A stretch of DNA of 64,000 nucleotides. Source: Atriophallophorus winterbourni (lineage: Eukaryota; Platyhelminthes; Trematoda; Plagiorchiida; Microphallidae). The position numbers and the translations under genes are program-made. Positions 10,130 through 22,300 of the stretch are shown piece by piece; the stretch's first letter is position 1; the number at the start of each line of letters is the position of its first letter. A model generated the notes under the pieces. It worked only from the letters and a program-made list of their open reading frames with translations. It was not told the DNA's origin and did not search any database. Location: positions 1 to 64,000 of the forward strand of contig JACCGJ010005397.1 in assembly GCA_013407085.1 (NCBI GenBank), given 5' to 3'.

Positions 10130-12015
10130 CACTTGTTTCAGTATTCTCTGAAGAATCGAGATGTGTTTGTTGAGATTGCTATCGTAAACAGTATCAGAAA
10201 GACAACTGACATGAATCATGGTACATGATTTGATTTGCAATTAGCTTGTGCAAATGTTCGTCTTCAATTTCAAGTATTTTCACCATAAATCTTCTGGTCT
10301 TTCCTTATACGATACCCGTACTTCCACAGTAATTAGTCCAAATTCCATCAAACTAGATCTCAGATAACAAGATTTTGATAACATGGTTTGTGTGTTTACA
10401 AAGGTTGAATGTTTTCTATTACGATATTTAAGCAAGAAATGTTCAATAAAAGTATCAAGTTCATAAAATGTAATTTAGATCACGAGATATAGCGGGCTTC
10501 AAAGCACCTACAAAGTTTTCAGCTATTTCAATCGAATGTGGATGTTTTGGCATTGTAAAAATGTCCGCAATCAAGTGATAGTAACCACTGAGTAATTTAT
10601 GAAGCAGATAAATGTCACTCCATTGTCACTCAGAACAGGTATATGTTAACCTTCACTTCTGAATAATATTCTTAACGCAAGCATTGTGAAATAAGAATTG
10701 AGATTAGTAAGGGATACGTCTGGCCATTTTGAATATGAAGTGATGACTACAAGAGTATAGCATTTCATTATGAATGGCCCACAGTTATTTATATTAAAAC
10801 GTATACAGGCTACGCATTTCAGTGACCATAGATTCCATATAACTGGCTGACATAATCAACTGAGTTGACAAGAACGTCCCCACAGAAACAGTTATGCAGA
10901 TAATACTATGAATTTCAAATCACAAACATTATTGTCGGCGCAATGATTTCAGCTTTTCAATGCCTAGGTGTCCTAAATACAAATCATCAAGAATTAGTTT
11001 TTCGAAATAAAAGAGGAATAACAATACGTTCATTTATACACAACAGAGCTTTATCTGTCAAAAACAAGTCATCACAAAGTTGATATTAAGCCGGGATATT
11101 TTTCTTGGATTAAACGGACAAACATCGTTTATTTGCAGGCGTTATCCGACCAAAGTATTTCCTTGCTTCAAATCATAAATCTGAACGAGAGACACAACAC
11201 GGTTAAACAAACAATCAGTATTCAACGGTATAAAATTTAATAATGAAAACAGTGAATCTGCATCGGTTGCAAAATTTGTGATGCACTTATAATAATATTG
11301 TAAAACTCTCATTACCGATCAAAGTTCACTCAAAGAATTTGGTGATTCCATCTCCACCAGGGGTTTCAGAGGATTCTGCTCTGGACGGAGTCCATAAGTA
11401 GATACCCAGTATCCGAGGCAATCAATCTCATTGCCAGAAACAATGCATTTAACCGAACTCAAATTCACGTTCTAATGTTTGAAACGAGAGATTTGAGCAA
11501 GCTCACGTTGATCGTGTACGCAATTAAACGGTGCATGTATAATAATGTCGTCTAGATAAAATTTAACACCGGGAAACCATCAACAATATTTTTCATCACA
11601 TATTGAAAAACAGTAACTCTAAAAGGATTTAAACTTTATACAATGTAATCGAAATGGTGTGTTGATGATTGTATCCTTGCTTGATGATCATCAAGAGTTA
11701 TATGTAGATAGGCATTTGTTAGATTGATTTTTAAGAAAACACATGACCCATGTACAAGCGATAAGATAGCTTCAGTTCCATTATTTGTGAAACTTTGATT
11801 TATCAGTTGAGGTCAATTGAAACTATGTTTTCTTCAAAAACACGAGGCGTTTTCATGGGCGTTACTGTTGTCGTGACCATGGGAATAAGAATACTACGTT
11901 GACACAAATAAATAAACACTTTTGAAAAATGTTCCCTCAAACCAAATGCAATCAGGCGACGTTTCAAAAATATAGCAGCACCGGTTATTGTTAAATAAAT
12001 ATGTTTTAATTTCAT
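10130..12015 (-). mobile_element. Ty3/Gypsy copy 3, strongly decayed
   Basis: Minus-strand translation in shifting frames gives an RT N-terminus at 12015-11803 (FLKRRLIAFGLRE, RSILIPMVTT), LTNAYLHITLDD near 11700, a catalytic FYLDDIIIHAPF near 11570-11540, LGYWVSTYGLRPEQNPLK near 11420, and an integrase-like VLSDNGVTF near 10630. The order RT then integrase on the minus strand matches Gypsy. It is much older than copies 1 and 2 and is a different subfamily by sequence. No LTR could be seen. Confidence 0.65.
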
Positions 12016-12439
12016 ACCACCGTCGCCAAATTACGAATTAGATATTTTATTGCACGCGGGTGATAGTTTGGTGATGAACTTGTAGACAAAAAGCGAAAAC
12101 AATAATGAGTAATTTCAGCGCTTAATACTTAGAGAGATGGCCCAAATTTCATTATAATAAATGAGCAGTTAACTGGTATGCAGTGCCATACCCAACTCGA
12201 ATAGAGAAACTCCGACAACGGGTAACGAATGTCAGGTAACACCGTGAATCGCATGCCTGAATAATGAGTTTTGAGCATCAAGGGCAAAACGATTCAAGTA
12301 ATTCAAAGAAATTATTTATTTCAAACTTCCTGTATCAAGTATCAAATATTTTGACTAAACGTCATAGCTGACCGGGACGCCAATTGTAATGAAATTTATT
12401 GTATTGTATCGAATGAAACCACCAAATCAAATTATCCAT

Positions 12440-12769
12440 ACGAAACGCGCCCCTTAATTATTGAATTTGCATTCGGCTGAATTCAGACGGAAACGAGGTG
12501 CACTAATATTCATTTGGACAGTGCTTAATCAAACAAATCATTCTTGCGGTCATTTGTTTCATCCTTCCCATAATACACACCTGCGAGGTCACCAATCGAA
12601 ACTTTACCAACTGCATAGCAGGTTGAACTGCCTCAAATATGCATTTTCCGTTCGCAATGTGCAACTGTGGAACAGTTTACCTACTCGTGTGGTACAATCA
12701 GGAACCGTTGAAGTTTTCAAGAAATCACTAGATATCCACATGGACAAGTATGTTTTTTATGTTTGACAA
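12440..12769 (+). pseudogene. CR1-type RT C-terminal tail
   Basis: The frame ending at 12766 reads LRGHQSKLYQ, FSVRNVQLWNSLP and VEVFKKSLDIHMDKY. The motif of basic residues, F..R..WNSLP and then a V..FK..LD helix is the C-terminal end of CR1/Jockey ORF2. The copy is 5'-truncated, as LINE insertions usually are. It lies about 0.6 kb upstream of the host gene promoter. Confidence 0.75.
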
Positions 12770-13376
12770 TAATCTAACAATATTTTGATATTTTTTACCA
12801 TCCAACCCAATGTACATTTTTGTGGGTCTTGTAAAGCATAGCTTTTTACCTGCATATAAATGATAACTAATGCGGATCTCATCAAAACCTCATCTGTTTT
12901 ATTTGTTTCTCCTAATACGAAAAACATATGCTTTCTTTCAGCTATAAGCGTTCTATTTGTAAATGATTTAATCTCGAATAATTAATCTTCATGTTGTATC
13001 GGTATTTGCTGTTGAGTAGAGCTGAATTCAGATGCTCAGATTGAATTATTATGGGTATATTCCAATGTATACATTAAATGCATCGGTGTATATCGACCAA
13101 CCATTCCGAAGAAGGCAGTTATGTTGAATTGAGCGAAGACGATATATGTATTGCGTTCTGATTCTTGAACATATACCAAGTTTTTCCTACCATGTATATA
13201 CAGCTAAACACAATAATGTTCACAGTTCATCTAGGACCATGCGGTATTTCGCTTCCTGCGAAACGACGCTAAAAATAGGTTACGTTTATTCTACAGTTAA
13301 TCATTTGCCATAATATTGATACGATATTTTTTACCTGATTTTCTACATTTCAATTGGCTGTTCAATTTACATTCAC
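12770..13376. other. Upstream region of the micro-exon gene
   Basis: AT-rich with no ORF, RNA gene or element that I recognise. The last 100 bp include CAATTGGCTG near 13350, a possible CCAAT-like site about 55 bp before the presumed start of transcription. Confidence 0.4.
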
Positions 13377-13377
13377 G

Positions 13378-13385
13378 TATATAAG
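13378..13385 (+). promoter_or_regulatory. TATA box of the micro-exon gene
   Basis: TATATAAG lies 39 bp upstream of the ATG at 13424. Transcription would start near 13408, giving a 5' UTR of roughly 15-20 nt. Such a short leader is plausible for a secreted-protein gene. This is the only convincing TATA box next to an ORF start with a good splice donor in the window. Confidence 0.6.
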
Positions 13386-13423
13386 GCAGTTAGAAAACAC
13401 ATGTAAGATGTTACAACAACAAA

Positions 13424-13457
13424 ATGAATTTCGCGATTGTCGTAGTAATGCTCTTCG
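13424..13457 (+). CDS. Micro-exon gene exon 1, signal peptide
   Basis: ATG to donor CTTCG/gtaagt, 34 nt, ending in phase 1. It encodes MNFAIVVVMLF, the hydrophobic core of a signal peptide, which exon 2 completes. The start was chosen because it is the first ATG after the TATA box that opens into a splice donor; an earlier ATG at 13401 meets a stop after one codon. Confidence 0.7.
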
Positions 13458-16304
13458 GTAAGTATATATTTGAATAAGTAATGAATGATATTTAATTTTT
13501 TTCTACTCAAGTCTTGTGATATTTATTATTGCCTGTCCGTTTCGCACGAAATAAAATTGAAGCACCGTTCAAATAACAAACGGATGCTGATCCTACTGTT
13601 TAAACAGCACGACACAGGCCGTGGGGTGTCTGTGATGGAAACGCATGCAACCGAACATATTTATACATGCGAATCTATTAGCAGATCCTTTGTTTTCTTG
13701 TGTATTCTTGTTGAAATAAATAGATACGTGAACTGCGATAGTTACATTTTTGTTTACTTGGAATAACATTTTTAGATGTCATGTTGAAACTGGCATATGG
13801 CGTCGAGATCTGTGAGTTCAAACTTCGAATAAATCCCATAGAGTTCTTTCATTTTCAATAATTATTTAAAAGCTATTTTATAACGAAATAATTCACATTT
13901 TGTTATTTAGGAAATTTCGGTATTTCGTAGTTAGTTGACAGCAATGTAACGTAATTAGGTAGGCTACAGATCCACATATATGTAGAGTTTTGTCTCTCAA
14001 CAGCATATTATATAACAAATATATCACGCCCAGAACATAGGCAGTGGTTCAAAAGAATATTTTCATGAAACATTCGGTGTAAACCGTTTTATTCGTCAAG
14101 AGAGTTTTATTATCGATGGCAATTGTCCGATCTGCCTCAAATAATTTTGATGAACATTGGTTGGAAAAATGAAAAAAAAGTTTACTTGTTCGCATGAACT
14201 GCCCTCTTAACAGCAACAGACTAGACTTTGTGTGTGCCTTCTCAAGAGCGGGCGCTTTAGAGCTGACGTAATCTTGACATGACGAATAATCCATATATAG
14301 TATCACATACTCAGACACCTCTACAAAAAGAGATACACAAACTCGACCCGATCTCGCAGTCTGTAAATACAAGTACAGATTCCTGATTAAACAGTCGTCG
14401 TATCTTTGACGCAGTTCGTTTATGCCATTTGTGGAACAGTTGATCACTAGTAATTGTTTCCTAGCCAAACAATAAATTTGTTGGCATCCTTCGGTCGATG
14501 AACATCACAATCGCATGAATGTTCATGATCTACAGCTTTTGGAATGAATAAGCAGTCCGATTAGGGAGGATCAATCTCTCCTGCAGCGCTGGCTACGGAA
14601 GTCAGAGCTCGGTTGTATTGCATCAGTTGCACACCTGTGGAGTGATCTGCACACAGCAACAAATAGCTGTATCTACCCCCCCAGCTTGCAGTAGTATATT
14701 AAAGTACGATTTCTTTAAATATTATACGTTGATTCTATGGTATTATACAGCCAATTCCTTTTATTAACAATAAATCATAAATCCTGGATCTATTAAACGA
14801 CTGTAACCGAACACCGACGCTGCTTCGATGCTTTAAACATCAGCCATTAAACCATTCCAACAAAGTTATAATCATCGAATTCATTCAATTGAGACAGTCC
14901 ACCTTTGAATAGCTCATTTGCACTGTGGACCAAATCCTTAAATGCATCGAATTAAAATTCACATTTTCCTGTACACAAGACATTCAGACGTGCTACCAGT
15001 GCTTCGTTCGTTACTCCTACGTGTTTCCATTTTTTAGCAATGCTCCCCCATCATACACTTTTCGGTAAGCATTGCCAGGCAAACCAAACCCCTTTTCTAT
15101 GTTGGAATTTATAATACATTGATTGATTTCAGATGACAAATCCGAGAGTAAGAATTATGCTGCACATTTCAGTTTAGAGATTTATGTATTCCATTATGTC
15201 TGTAACCGTGAAATCACAATTTGGTTATTGTGCTAGCGATGCATCAAGTTCGCATTCAGCATGTGGTATATAGGTTGAATGCACTATCCAACAAAATTGA
15301 AAAATTCTTGCCTTCTGTTATGAAACCACTCATTGAAAGTGGAGTGATCGTTGATCATTTGCGTTTAATTACATCATAAATACCACACGAGAGAGTTTGT
15401 TGTGTGAGCACTCGTCGGACACACACAATATGATCGAGATCCGCTTGTGCTTGAAACAGTGGAAGAATGGCACATAAATAAAGCTTTATGCCACTGTTTG
15501 ATAACGTTGGTACGACCAACATGTTCCGTCGCATCTTCCCACAAACATGGATTAATAAATTTACTGAAATATGGAAACTGAACGTTGTACGACATTCTGA
15601 CCTTAAAATTATGAAATATAATTGAATTCCTTTTATAATCAGCATTACACTGTTAAAGTTAGCACAGGAAAATATATTTGGTATGTGAATTGCGAATCTA
15701 GATGACCTGTTTTACAAACATTTAGCTCCCGATCTCTATACCATCATGGATTCAAGCTCGTCAACGGTTTTCAAAAAAATAAGTTGATCGCTCGAGACGA
15801 CTGTGTCAGGGGACTGTTTCACAAATTCCAGGATGTCTTATTCTTGTACATAAAGTTCTCAATACTGAAGTCCATTCATTTATATTGTATTCCAAATTCG
15901 TTTCGCTATCGACATACGAGTTCTTAGTTGCATGTTGGCAATACCGCACTCCATACGTTAATTCAGCAAACAAAGTTTGTGGAGATATTGCGTCTTTTGT
16001 TATTAATTTCCGAACTCTCCATTGAGGAAAAAAGACTGGATTGAATTTACTTTCAGATAAAAACCTAACACATTTTAGATAGATAACTATTATGTTGTTT
16101 ATCAGCTTCATATAATTTAGTGCTTAGCGATGCTATTCGATACCATCGGAAATAACATGTATCATAGTGTGAAAAATTTGTAACTCATGTGACTTTCTTA
16201 CTATTCTCATTTTCGATTATCAAAGAAAATGAAGGTGAGATTTAATAATAATAATAACAATAATAATAATAATAATAATAATAATATTAATAATAATAAT
16301 AATG

Positions 16305-16356
<52 letters not shown>

Positions 16357-19300
16357 TAATAATAATAATAATGATGATAATAATAATAATATTAATAATA
16401 ATAATATTATTAATAGTAGTAGTAATAATAATAATAATAATAAAAAATATTATTATTAATAAGATGTCTGCAAATTATTTTCAAATGCTTTGCGGATGGA
16501 ATTACACGAATTAAAGTAACCTGTTTACTGCTAATCTCAATGTTGCTTTCGCAGTATAAGAAAGATCGTAGTCATGACATTCTCGATGAAGTTAATTTGT
16601 GGAAAATGTTAGCAGAATAGCAATTTCAATATGATTGTTCGTTTCGGCTGTTCTGTAAAACTACACGAACGAATAAAGTATATGAATCAAACAGTAATGT
16701 TTAAATGAGAAAAAATACGATTTCCAGTCAGATTCAAATTCGAATAAATATTCCTATAACTTGTCGGTTGTCTTTGTATCTTCCCCAAACTTTGGCTTTT
16801 TAATATGTGAGAATTCTGGAAAACGCCACCAAATACCCGCTTTTGGCAAAATTGATATTAAAATTCATTGGTTGTCACGGAAGGATTTTTTGGCATAACT
16901 CGAAATTTCTTTATTGGCGCGCGTCTCATACTGCCTGTCACAATCAAGCTCAGCTCGTGGCCTGCACGCGTAGTCCTGTGTGACCCGACGGTAAACACTT
17001 CCACTGAGTGCTAAAAGAATGAATGCAATCGAGTGTTGTTTCAAAACCAGCTTGCTTTGGCAGGTAGAGTTAATATGTCCATGAATGCTGTATAACTAAG
17101 GAAAGAAAATCCTTTATCTCAAACCTCCGCTGATTTGTGGCTAGATCCAAACATGGAGAAGATTTTAGTAGTCAACCTTGAGGAAATCTCCGGAGCACGA
17201 ATAACGTTAGGCAGTCCGAAGTTTTATACCTAAATTCGTCCTGCCATCGACTGCGGCAGCATTATTGTCCAAAAGTATGAACCTAGCTGTTTCTTTGGTT
17301 ACAATGCTGCTGTAGAAAAGTAGCACTTTCGGCCTGCACAGAGCTAGTTCTCCATTTTGCACTGTCCAGGCGTACATCTTGACGCAAAAATGAAGATGAC
17401 ACTTGATTCTGTTCATGGAAACTAGCACTGCATGCAGAATATTTGCAGGTCTCATTCGACAGTTAGCGCCCGCCTTAAGCTAGGAAGTCACGAGCCATTA
17501 AGCTATCGTCTCGCTTCGCTCTGCTATCCTCATTGGTTGCATGGGATTACACATTAATCGACAAGCAGGCTGTATTTTTCAGCACCAGCGAAACGAATTA
17601 ATGAACAACAAAGTTGAGCTCTGAAACTGGGTACCGAGATCGTCCGGTTCATGCTTGCAGGAATTCATGACGACGTCTTCAATATCACAGACGTAAGAGA
17701 AACAGCTGTCGATACAATTGAGCTTGAATATCTGAATGTTGATGTGGCTGTACTGTTTACCGGACACTTGTATGCTAACGGAAATAGATTACACGTTTTC
17801 TGGAAATGAGCCTCGACAGCATGGAGTTGAGTTTTCCTTGCCAAATAGCATGCTTAATGCAGAAGAACCAATCTGCAGCTGGCGTTAACGGATATGGACT
17901 TTAAATCTGAAATGCATTACTGTTACCATTATGTTGGTCAATTTTTATGCCCCGAGGCTCATTGTGACGGCCGTTGAATAACACGCTTTTTATCGTAACC
18001 TCACATTGTTCTTGAACTTATTGTAGATGAACAAAGTGAATGACGCTAAATTGTTTCCAAAAGGTATTTGCCACGACTAAAGACTAGAGAATGGTAGTAT
18101 TACGAAACAATTAATCTTTGTTGAGTTGTATTCCGGAACGTGACTATTGGGCAGACCGAAACTGCGGTACAAAGACGTAGCAAATAAACATGAAAGCTCT
18201 TGACATTCGTCAGGTTAGTTGAGAAGAACTTGCTCTTGACCGCTCACGTTAAAGTCATTGTTTGAATCGTCGTCTGCAAGCTGGGATGGAGCAGATATAT
18301 CTTTTGGCTGCTGAACGGAGATCTCTCCCCCGGCGTGCACCTCACGTCCATTAACAGAGTTCTGCCCATCGTAGCGAGTGCTGCCCTTGAGGTTGTTCCT
18401 CTAGAATCAGAGTCTACATTCATTCGAATATCTCTGAAAGATGAAACAAACTGTGATTTTGATGTACTTCCATGGTGGATATCAACCGAAGAAAGCCAAT
18501 TAGAACAACAAGTTAAATGACCTTGCTTTAGATCGGAGAATATTGGGGAAAAGGTTTCGCTGAATGTTTTCGTAAAATGCAACAAGGCTGTATATTTGAT
18601 GAATAATAACAAACCATATAACCCCGTTAGAAATTATCTGATAACAAATGCTGTTTGATTTAATGATATATTTTTTGCTTAACACTAGTAATAATATACG
18701 GGAATGTCGCCGTGGATTATGAGATTCAGCAGGCTATGAATTTCGGTACAACAAAGGATGTGCTTGAAAAACGTTTGAAAATGGTAAGTGCTTTTGTAAC
18801 AATCCTAATTCCATTTCTTTAGACAACACTTGCGTGTTTAATCAGAACAAGTTGAACCGTCGTTGTAAAATTGTAATATTACTAATGAGTTTAAACTTTA
18901 TAACTTGATGGACAATGAGAAAATGTGCACGTTTCGTTCCAGGTGAAATTTCCAAGTGTTGTTCACATGTATGTACTCCGTTACACCTACGACAGAGACG
19001 AACGTGTATTGTATTTTGTTGCTAAATTAACGCATACATGCTTCACACCTACCCTGGATGACCCGCAATACATGGTCGATTTTCGACTTAAAGTCGAGAT
19101 TGAAGAATATACCAAAAACTTCAATGTGGTGTCCATCACTCGTGAAAAACCCAAGATATCATCTAGTGAGTGAAACATAATAGGAATGATTACATGTCGA
19201 CTAACATTAGTACATGGACGTAACCTACAGTGAGGGCGATACTATGATGAACAACTTGTTTAATTTCAGATAAGGAAAGTGTGGGAGAATATCGTGAGTT

Positions 19301-22300
19301 AACATTTCCATCCTGAAAATGGTATAAATACGCACATATTACATTTGATTACAATCATGCAAATAAATGAAATATTAAACTGGTTGTCAAACAGTGATTC
19401 ATCGCAGGGTTGTTCATAATTTTTCATATTTTTTCAACTGGATTTTATCTACTGTTCCCTTAATATTCGAGCTTCTGATAAAGCTGTCAAAGTTGCCCTT
19501 TACGTGAATTATTTTCTCATTTAATCTATCGCACGAGACAATAAGTAGCGCTAGCATACGAATGATGACGTACATATTTCGAAAATTGATTTCAAAAGAC
19601 GATTCACATCAAATAATCAATGGAAATATTGCAATACCCAACGCAAAAAGCGTAAATATTCTACCGTCAATATACCTCATCATTTTTGGGCATATCATGC
19701 AATTATACGGCATACGTTTCAATAAAACACATTCTATTTAGCGATGTAATGGATACTGTTCGTGACCGCTGGGGGAATCATAATCATTTGTTACGTAATT
19801 TAAATTGTTGAACAATGTTGAATATTTTATGACATACTTGTTGATTTTGACGGGAACATCGCTATTATAGACTTTCTCTGTCTGATGGAAAAGTCACTTT
19901 GATATTCATTTCCACTTTCACAGAATTCCTATACGTGTCACATTATTGTATCAATAATATTGTACAAACGGGTAGACTATTTCCAAACCGAGATAATGCG
20001 AGGGACGTTTTAGCACATGTGAGTATTTATATGAATCTGGTTTTTTATAACACATGAGCATTTGTTTGGCTTTTAACAGTTGTTTCAGATCTTCGAAAAT
20101 TCTACTCATTATGTAGACGCGAAAAATTTGATCAGATAAAACACCATTGCAGTTTTGAAAGTTGCAATTGACTTTGAGGGAACATGACGATGTTTAATTT
20201 AGTATTTATTACACGCTAGACCACTTAAATTATCGAAAGAAATAAACAATATCCGTGATATGACTCCCTAATATGCCACACATTGTTTACTAGTAGTAAA
20301 TGATTACGTTATTATTATTTCAAGATGCTATATTCAATTATCCATGGTCAGGAAAAGCACATAGCTTCACAATTACCATATCATAGTAAATTTTCGTTTA
20401 TGATAAACAAGTAGCAATTAATCATGTAATGTCACATACATTCCATGATTTAATCATGATTTAATACGCAGGTGTCTTCAAATTGTTATGCAACAAATAA
20501 GTGTCGTAAATTCGAATGAAAAGGGTGTGTAATACTAGAGAAACAGACACATACATAATTGAAATGTCGGTGACAGCTGACACGGAATACGGAAATTGCA
20601 GTGTCGCTGAGCGGTTGCATGCAAGATTTGACTCACGATGTTCGAATAAATGTTTTAACGGATGATATGGGCTATTAAATATTCTATGAAGTGGGGAGTA
20701 GTGCTCCAGTCTGTGCAATATTTTCTCGTACTTTAGTTTCCAGAAATCATTTAGGACTTTGATACAATGATGGTATATGTTATTAAGCAATCGTGTATCC
20801 GTTTTAACCACAAAATCCAAACTTGCAAGGCATGCTACATGTTATGAATAAAGTAGGCTTCCTGTTGCTTTTCAATTTTCCAGGGAAGAAGTTTCTGAAA
20901 ATCCGTCACATCCTAACATGTCAAAACATTCTATGCACGTAGATAGCCTGAAAATGCCTAGACTTCCACGTACCCACACTCCCAGTTTCCTTCCAGACTC
21001 GTTACAGCTGGAAACCCTCTGCCACAAGTGATATTGCTATCGTATGGCTTACTATTTTGCAACATCTTGCTATTTCGGAGATTAAATGGCGCCTTAGTCC
21101 GTAGCGACCATTCATAGAGAGCATCATAAACACTTCAATAAAATCAGCAAAGAGCATCGCCTTGCACGAGAGCGTCTTTGATATGTTGGAACTGATCCAT
21201 GGAATAAATATTGCGGTGCGCTACTAAAGGCTTAAATAACCCGTGATTGCACCACATTGATCTTAATGATCGCTTTGCTCCCGCTTAGGTAAATTTCAAG
21301 CCATACAAGTAGCTGTCAGCCTATGACCATCGAATTAAGCTTTTGTAGATTTCAAAAATTATCAACTTGGTCGAAGCTTTAGTCATATCCAGATAGCAAT
21401 CGTGGATGCTAGCTTCTTCTTCAGACGCTTAGGGTTGGGCGTTTAACACCGTCATCAAGTTTGTAAAGTGTTATATCTGTGATGTGCAACTATTGGCCTA
21501 GCTGTGGGTTCAACAGAACACAACCGTAACTAAACTGCTGTATTGACCGAATGAATTTTTGTACATATCGGTCGTGATTGATGATTGATCGATAGTTCGT
21601 TCGCCGTCTATACAACACCTCCCTTTTTTAAAAAATGAACACATAGGACGATCGCTAAGCAGGTGAACTTTGGCCGGATTCTGGTTTTATAAACGGACGA
21701 CTCTAGGTAACGCGTTGCTGGGTGGTTGATAAGGCCTTTGCGTAGAACTTCTGTTTTAATGGGGATTTCTCGTGGAAATATGTTTGATGGTCGATTTGTG
21801 TACTCAGAATTTCCTTATGGTTGACTGAGATGTACTTTGCATATGCCATTTTCCATTTTCCTAAACATTCATTCTGGGATCCAGAACTTTTCATAGTGAC
21901 GTACGTTCTCTACATAAACTTGATCCTCTCTGGAAATTATTTTCGATCTTGCACCAAAGTGTTTGTACAATTGAGGTTTGATTCTATAATTATATTTGTG
22001 CTGTCGAGCAGTCGACAATTTTATGAATCGCCGGTATGCGTAACTCGGAACAACAGTTTTCACATGATTGAATGCATAATGTTTCTGGTTAAACTGATCA
22101 ACATTACCTTTCTTTCGAAATTCAGACATGATATCACGAGATTTGTTTCGTCGTAATCTGTTACCAGTTAATTCGCTACTGATTCTCCTGTTGTATTGAA
22201 CAGCATCTGCGGCTGAGATTAAAGGCAGTGTATGTTGTGGTCTCATTTCTGATTCAGGTTTATGCTTCATCACACTCCGACATTTTTTACTGACTATTTG

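Noticed and set aside
12021..12028. CGTCGCCA, a primer-binding-site match next to Gypsy copy 3
   Set aside because: It lies directly before the RT N-terminal coding sequence (reads FGDGG in frame) with no gag or LTR around it, so it is most likely coincidence.
16229..16514. Poly-Asn and poly-Ile reading frames
   Set aside because: They are translations of an (AAT)n microsatellite and have no other support.
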